A stretch of DNA of 17,478 nucleotides from the NCBI GenBank assembly GCA_905205195.1, contig CAJLCS010000036.1, positions 1 through 17,478 on the forward strand, given 5' to 3'. A program made the translations under genes and the position numbers. The DNA comes from an uncultured Eubacteriales bacterium. Lineage in GTDB: Bacteria > Bacillota > Clostridia > Oscillospirales > Oscillospiraceae. Of this stretch, positions 13,719 through 17,478 are shown piece after piece (the first letter of the stretch is position 1; every line of letters begins with the position of its first letter). The notes under the pieces are model-generated. The model was not told where the DNA came from. It did not search any database and saw nothing but the letters and a program-made list of their open reading frames with translations.

Positions 13719-14570
13719 ATGGCAGCACTGAAAAACAAAATCGACTTTGTAGCACTGATTTCGGTAACCAACGCAAACGGCAACGGCGACCCGCTGAACG
13801 GCAATCGCCCCCGGACGGACTATAACGGCATGGGCGAGATCTCCGACGTGTGCATCAAACGGAAGCTCCGCAACCGAATGCAGGATCTGGGCCATGCGAT
13901 TTTCGTCCAGTCCGACGACCGCTGCGACGACGGCTTCAAAAGCCTGAGCGACCGGGCCGCGGCGGCGACCAAAGGCATCAAGGACCGGGACCTTTACGCC
14001 CGGACCGCCTGCGAGAAGTGGATGGATGTCCGCAGCTTCGGGCAGGTGTTTGCCTTTAAGAAAAAGGGAAACGGTGAGGAAGAGGTTTCCGTTGGTGTCC
14101 GCGGTCCGGTTTCCGTACATCAGGCGGTCAGCATTTCTCCTGTGGAAATCGAGGAAATGCAGATTACCAAGAGCGTCAACGGCGAGACGAAAGAGAAACG
14201 CTCGTCGGACACCATGGGCAAAAAGCACTTCGTCCGCTTCGGCCTGTATGAGGTCAAGGGCGCCGTCAATGTGCAGCTGGCGGAGAAAACCGGCTTTTCT
14301 CAAGAGGATGCGGCGGTGCTCAAGGAGTGCCTGCGGACGCTGTTTGTCAACGATGCGTCTTCCGCCCGGCCGGAAGGCTCCATGGAGGTGGTCCGGCTCT
14401 ACTGGTGGGAGCACCATTGCAAGGACGGGCAGTATTCGTCGGCCAAGGTCCATCGCAGCGTTCATGTTACCCCGAAGGATGCGGCGGGACTGCCGCAAAG
14501 CGTGGAGGACTATGTGATTACCCTGGATGAGCTGCCCGGCCTGACGCCGGAGATTCTCGATGGTGTATAA
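13719..14570 (+). CDS. cas7c: Cascade backbone subunit Cas7c (Csd2)
   Basis: A 283-residue RNA-binding backbone protein that would polymerise along the crRNA. The opening KIDFVALISVTNANGNGDPLNGNRPR is the hallmark of the Csd2/Cas7 family, with the GNGDPLNGN loop. DVCIKRKLRNRMQDLG, the central VSVGVRGPVSVHQAVSI and the late TMGKKHFVRFGLYEVKGAV follow in the expected order. The length is standard. The ATG is three bases after the cas8c stop and preceded by AGGAGG at eight bases. The 3' end overlaps cas4 by 11 bases. Confidence 0.95.
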   Translation: MAALKNKIDFVALISVTNANGNGDPLNGNRPRTDYNGMGEISDVCIKRKLRNRMQDLGHAIFVQSDDRCDDGFKSLSDRAAAATKGIKDRDLYARTACEKWMDVRSFGQVFAFKKKGNGEEEVSVGVRGPVSVHQAVSISPVEIEEMQITKSVNGETKEKRSSDTMGKKHFVRFGLYEVKGAVNVQLAEKTGFSQEDAAVLKECLRTLFVNDASSARPEGSMEVVRLYWWEHHCKDGQYSSAKVHRSVHVTPKDAAGLPQSVEDYVITLDELPGLTPEILDGV

Positions 14571-15222
14571 CGAGGAGGATTATCTCCAACTTTCCGGCAT
14601 TCAGCACTTCCGCTTCTGCCGCAGGCAGTGGGCGCTGATTCATCTTGAGAATCAGTGGGCGGAAAATGCCCGGACGGCGGAGGGAGAGATCCTGCACGAG
14701 CGTGCCCACGATGCCGACCTGCGTGAGAAACGACCGGATCGGATCCTTGTGCGGAATCTGGCCGTTTCCTCGCCGACGCTGGGCGTTTCCGGCGCCTGCG
14801 ATGTGGTGGAATTCCGGCGGGCGGCACAGGGAATTCCGCTGCCCCATGAAACCGGTCTGTTTCATCCCTACCCGGTAGAGTACAAGCACGGTTCCCCCCG
14901 GGAGGACCATGCAAACGAGCTGCAATTGTGCGGGCAGGCCATGTGTCTGGAGAAAATGCTCTGCTGCGAGATTCCCAAGGGCGCCCTCTATTTCGGCGAG
15001 ACCCGTCATCGGGTGGAGGTGACTTTTACGCCGACGCTGCGGCAGGAGGTTACGGAGACGCTTGCACAGATGCACGAGCTGGCGCGGCGGGGGCACACGC
15101 CCAGGGTCAAGCCGACGAAGTCCTGCAATGCCTGCTCCCTGAAAGAACTGTGCCTGCCCGGATTGGTGCGCTGCGGCTCGGTGAAGCGGTATCTGCAAAG
15201 CTATATGGAGGAAACGCCATGA
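14560..15222 (+). CDS. cas4: CRISPR adaptation nuclease Cas4
   Basis: A 220-residue RecB-like nuclease with an iron-sulphur cluster. Four cysteines fit the cluster: Cys20 (FRFCRRQW), Cys189, Cys192 and Cys198 (SCNACSLKELC). Nuclease residues are present as His47/His50, Asp81 in GACDVVE, Glu107 and Lys109 in PVEYKHG, and Gln122. Cas4 trims prespacers and selects those with a PAM, together with Cas1-Cas2. GGAG (14549-14552) lies seven bases before the ATG, inside the end of cas7c. The stop overlaps the cas1 start as ATGA. Confidence 0.95.
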   Translation: MVYNEEDYLQLSGIQHFRFCRRQWALIHLENQWAENARTAEGEILHERAHDADLREKRPDRILVRNLAVSSPTLGVSGACDVVEFRRAAQGIPLPHETGLFHPYPVEYKHGSPREDHANELQLCGQAMCLEKMLCCEIPKGALYFGETRHRVEVTFTPTLRQEVTETLAQMHELARRGHTPRVKPTKSCNACSLKELCLPGLVRCGSVKRYLQSYMEETP

Positions 15223-16250
15223 GACATTTGCTCAACACTCTTTTTGTTACCTCCGAGGATGTTTACCTGACGCTGGACGGAGAGAATGTTGTCGTTCGCC
15301 GGGAGCAGGCGGAGACTGGACGGTTTCCGCTGCACAATCTGGAGGGCATTGTCTGCTTTTCCTATGTGGGCGCATCCCCGGCGCTGATGGGGGCATGCGT
15401 CAAGCGAAGCATCGGCCTGACCTTCTGCACGCCAAACGGCCGTTTTTTGGCACGAACTACGGGGATTTCCGGCGGAAATGTGCTGCTGCGCCGGGCACAG
15501 TACCGGGCGGCCGACGATCCGGCTGCCTGCTGCGAAATTGCAAAATATATGATCTGGGGTAAACTGTTCAATGGACGGTGGAGCGTGGAACGGACCAGAC
15601 GGGATCACACACTTCGCATTGACGAAGAAAAATTTCGCAACGCCTCCACGGCTCTTTACAATGCGATGCCTCAGGTGTTGGCGGCGGACACGCCGGATTC
15701 TTTGCGCGGACTGGAGGGCGCGGCAGCCACGGTTTATTTTGACGTCTTTGACGACATGATTCTGCGGAATAAGGAGGTCTTCTTTTTCCACGGACGAAAT
15801 CGAAGGCCGCCTACGGACAAGGTCAACGCCATGCTCTCGTTTGCGTACAGCCTGCTGGTGGGAGACTGCGCCTCGGCGCTGGAAAGCGTGGGGCTGGATG
15901 CCTATGTCGGGTTCCTGCACCGGGACCGGCCGGGCCGCACGTCGCTGGCGCTGGACCTGATGGAGGAGCTGCGGCCGTGCATGGCGGACCGCTTTGTCCT
16001 GACGCTGATCAACAATCAGATGGTGGGGCCGGACGATTTTGAGACGGAGGAGAGCGGAGCGGTGAGAATGACGGACAGCGGACGCCGCACGTTCCTGAAA
16101 AGCTGGCAGGAGCGCAAGCGGGACGTGATCACGCATCCGTATTTGAAAGAAAAACTGCCGTGGGGACTGGTTCCGTATTTACAGGCGCTGCTGCTGGCAC
16201 GGTACCTGCGGGGCGATCTGGATGCCTATCCGCCGTTTTTATGGAAGTGA
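15219..16250 (+). CDS. cas1: CRISPR integrase Cas1 (type I-C)
   Basis: A 343-residue integrase that inserts spacers at the leader end of the array. The N-terminal beta domain ends near 85. The helical domain carries metal ligands Glu166 (RGLEGAAA), His234 (VGFLHRDRPGR) and Asp246 (SLALDLMEELRP, with Glu249 nearby). The length is normal for type I-C. The ATG at 15219 overlaps the cas4 stop (ATGA) and is preceded by GGAGG at seven bases. A much longer frame starting at 14928 lies inside cas4 and is not used. All catalytic residues are intact. Confidence 0.96.
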   Translation: MRHLLNTLFVTSEDVYLTLDGENVVVRREQAETGRFPLHNLEGIVCFSYVGASPALMGACVKRSIGLTFCTPNGRFLARTTGISGGNVLLRRAQYRAADDPAACCEIAKYMIWGKLFNGRWSVERTRRDHTLRIDEEKFRNASTALYNAMPQVLAADTPDSLRGLEGAAATVYFDVFDDMILRNKEVFFFHGRNRRPPTDKVNAMLSFAYSLLVGDCASALESVGLDAYVGFLHRDRPGRTSLALDLMEELRPCMADRFVLTLINNQMVGPDDFETEESGAVRMTDSGRRTFLKSWQERKRDVITHPYLKEKLPWGLVPYLQALLLARYLRGDLDAYPPFLWK

Positions 16251-16259
16251 GGGGTCCCG

Positions 16260-16550
16260 ATGCTGGTACTGATTTCGTATGATGTGAATACCGAGGACGC
16301 AGCGGGACACAAACGCCTCCGCCAGATTGCAAAGCAGTGCGTCAACTATGGGCAGCGGGTCCAGAACTCCGTGTTCGAGTGTGTGCTGGATGCCGCGCAG
16401 TGCAGGCAGCTTCAGCATAAGCTATGTGCGCTGATGAATCCGGAGAAGGACAGCCTGCGGTTTTACTACCTCGGAAACCATTATGAGACCAAGGTGGAGC
16501 ACTTTGGCGTCAAGGCAGGTTATCAGGCCAAGGGCGTTCTGATGATCTGA
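16260..16550 (+). CDS. cas2: CRISPR adaptation protein Cas2
   Basis: A 96-residue ferredoxin-fold protein forming the dimer core of the Cas1-Cas2 integrase. The start MLVLISYDVNTED has the conserved Asp8 at the end of the first strand, and RVQNSVFECVLD, YYLGNHYE and the short C-terminal tail are standard. The ATG lies nine bases after the cas1 stop with GAGGGG five bases upstream. It is the last cas gene; the leader starts directly after its stop. Confidence 0.96.
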   Translation: MLVLISYDVNTEDAAGHKRLRQIAKQCVNYGQRVQNSVFECVLDAAQCRQLQHKLCALMNPEKDSLRFYYLGNHYETKVEHFGVKAGYQAKGVLMI

Positions 16551-16724
16551 CGGTGCGAAGCGGAAGCAGTCAGAAAAATACCGAAGGGTTCGCACCGAAA
16601 AATCGACGCGCTGTCCGGTCCGGACGGCGCTGCGGCGGCCGTCATGGCCTGCCGCAAGACCCGCACAGTCGCGTGATTGTGCAAGTTGCAAAAATGTGCA
16701 AAGCAAATTTTGTGCATGATTGCT
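16551..16724 (+). promoter_or_regulatory. CRISPR leader with two dyads and phased TGTGCA motifs
   Basis: The 174 bases between the cas2 stop and the first repeat hold no gene. CGGTGCGAA (16551-16559) pairs with TTCGCACCG (16589-16597), starting at the first base after the cas2 stop. A second dyad spans 16608-16630 (GCGCTGTCCGG/CCGGACGGCGC with one mismatch, centred on 16619). The last 50 bases are AT-rich and carry TGTGCA at 16678, 16695 and 16711, 16-17 bases apart. No U tract follows either dyad, so neither is a usual terminator, and no clear promoter is visible. Confidence 0.8.
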
Positions 16725-16958
16725 GTCCCGCCCCCCACGGGGCGGGTGGATTGAAATATATTTTACATGATGTGTCAATCGTTGGCCGGACGTCCCGCCC
16801 CCCACGGGGCGGGTGGATTGAAATGCATGACGTCCAGCACGTCAGGGGCAAGAAACGGTCCCGCCCCCCACGGGGCGGGTGGATTGAAATTACTGCTTCT
16901 GCTATGTAAAGGAATGGCTGGACAGGTCCCGCCCCCCACGGGGCGGGTGGATTGAAAT
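16725..16958 (+). CRISPR. Short type I-C CRISPR array: four repeats, three spacers
   Basis: Four identical 33-base repeats lie at 16725-16757, 16792-16824, 16858-16890 and 16926-16958. Each begins GTCCCGCCCCCCACGGGG and ends CGGGTGGATTGAAAT. CCCGCCCC pairs with GGGGCGGG around an ACGG-type centre, the usual I-C stem processed by Cas5c. The 3' handle ATTGAAAT fixes transcription to the plus strand, away from the leader. Spacers are 34, 33 and 35 bases. Spacer 3 can be read in frame as YCFCYVKEWLD, of the kind seen in phage membrane proteins, but this is only a guess. A degenerate fifth repeat may start near 16989, containing CCGCCCC. Confidence 0.97.
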
Positions 16959-17027
16959 CGATCTCGCCCTGTCCAGTATTTGGGGGGACACCGCCCCGGA
17001 ACCGCGAACCGGGCCAAAATCTGCCGT

Positions 17028-17060
17028 AAAAAAGAATGGCCGGAGTTTCCTCCGGCCATT
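17028..17060 (-). terminator. Terminator of the spore protein gene
   Basis: AATGGCCGGAG (17035-17045) pairs with CTCCGGCCATT (17050-17060) through 11 bp with a four-base loop. The minus strand continues C and then six T residues. It starts seven bases after the stop of the spore protein gene. Confidence 0.88.
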
Positions 17061-17066
17061 GCGGGG

Positions 17067-17261
17067 TTACTGCATGCTCTGCTCGTAGGCCTCGATCATC
17101 TTCTTGACCATCTGGCCGCCGACGGAGCCGGCCTCGCGGGAGGTCAGGTCGCCGTTGTAACCGTTTTTCAGGTTGACGCCAACCTCGCCTGCCGCCTGCA
17201 TCTTGAACTTGTCCATCGCGTCGCGGGCCTGGGGAACGTTGATCTGATTGCTGTTCTTCAT
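17067..17261 (-). CDS. Small acid-soluble spore protein, alpha/beta type
   Basis: A 64-residue DNA-binding protein that coats and protects spore DNA. The signature GEVGVNLKNGYNGDLTSREAG and the following GGQMVKKMIEAYEQ match the alpha/beta SASP family almost throughout. The Glu26-Val27 bond in GEVGV is the likely site cut by the germination protease. AGGAG lies nine bases before the ATG. I looked for a forespore sigma-G promoter upstream and saw no convincing one. The gene marks the organism as a spore former. Confidence 0.96.
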   Translation of the reverse strand: MKNSNQINVPQARDAMDKFKMQAAGEVGVNLKNGYNGDLTSREAGSVGGQMVKKMIEAYEQSMQ

Positions 17262-17296
17262 AATCCGTCTCTCCTTTTCTGTTTTCGGGAAGAAAA

Positions 17297-17315
17297 TCGA
17301 ATCGAGGGGATTCGA
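17297..17315. repeat. Inverted repeat upstream of the spore protein gene
   Basis: TCGAATC (17297-17303) and GATTCGA (17309-17315) form a perfect 7-bp dyad with a GAGGG loop, 36-54 bases upstream of the spore protein ATG. It lies in the 5' leader or promoter region and could be an operator. It could also be a weak hairpin with the flanking T-rich sequence. Confidence 0.4.
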
Positions 17316-17405
17316 CTTTCTTTCCGCACCCCTATCTTGCCCGGCGCAGGAACGGAAATACCTGTGGCTTTTCGGAAAACCAGGAAGGATTCGGAAAAGA
17401 AAACA

Positions 17406-17444
17406 AAAAATTCCCGGAAGAAGCGTGCTCTTCCGGGAATTTTT
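17406..17444. terminator. Strong bidirectional-type terminator
   Basis: A perfect 16-bp stem (17406-17421 with 17429-17444, seven-base loop) has a T tail on the plus strand (TTTTTCTG) and on the minus strand (TTTTTTGTTT). On the minus strand a frame entering from the right edge stops (TGA, 17454-17456) ten bases before it. It may therefore end a gene lying outside the window. Confidence 0.8.
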
Positions 17445-17478
17445 CTGTAAAAATCAGAGATTGCTTTCCTTCGGCCCG

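Noticed and set aside
13218..14498. 426-codon minus-strand open frame across cas8c and cas7c
   Set aside because: It is antisense to two conserved Cascade genes, with no ribosome-binding site and no recognisable domain.
16559..16909. Open frames running through the CRISPR repeats
   Set aside because: The translated repeats (RPPRGGWIEI-like) are a by-product of the 33-base repeat unit.
17262..17345. Sigma-G promoter for the spore protein gene
   Set aside because: No pair of boxes close to the forespore consensus with proper spacing could be seen by eye.
17454..17476. Possible C-terminal end of a minus-strand gene (GPKESNL then TGA)
   Set aside because: Only seven residues are visible. The nearby terminator makes it plausible but does not prove it, so it is not listed as a feature.

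Overview
The window looks like a piece of chromosome from a GC-rich, spore-forming member of the Firmicutes, probably a gut clostridium of the Oscillospirales type. The grounds are an alpha/beta small acid-soluble spore protein at the right end, strong GGAGG ribosome-binding sites throughout, TTGACA/TATAAT-type promoters with 17-base spacers, and tRNA genes with encoded CCA. The taxonomic placement is inference.

Left part (1-2353): the tail of an unidentified gene and its terminator come first. An acetylxylan-esterase-like alpha/beta hydrolase (+) follows, then three tRNA genes on the minus strand (Gln-UUG and Lys-UUU as one unit, Leu-UAA separately), each unit closed by an intrinsic terminator. 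About 640 bases without a convincing protein gene (1713-2353) follow. This stretch has lower GC and carries two near-consensus minus-strand promoters. One of them places its expected start exactly at the base of a 12-bp stem, predicting a structured RNA of about 120 nt that I do not recognise.

Middle part (2354-8618, all minus strand): one operon holds a broken membrane-protein gene, an HSL-family esterase, an HxxxD acyltransferase of the alcohol-acetyltransferase type, and a zinc-ribbon/six-helix membrane protein. These probably form one lipid- or ester-related unit. Upstream of it lie a GH31 glycosidase and a glycerophosphodiester phosphodiesterase-like gene, each with its own promoter.

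Right part (8619-17478): a complete type I-C CRISPR-Cas locus on the plus strand, in the order cas3, cas5c, cas8c, cas7c, cas4, cas1, cas2, leader, array. Genes from cas5c on overlap or are separated by a few bases. cas5c would process the crRNA because no cas6 is present. cas8c carries a clear internal ribosome-binding site and in-frame ATG for the small subunit Cas11c. Cascade (Cas5, Cas8, Cas11, Cas7) would find targets, Cas3 would degrade them, and Cas4-Cas1-Cas2 would acquire spacers. The array has only four 33-base repeats and three spacers, all repeats identical. The leader holds two dyad elements and three phased TGTGCA motifs. The window ends with the spore protein gene (minus) and a bidirectional-looking terminator.
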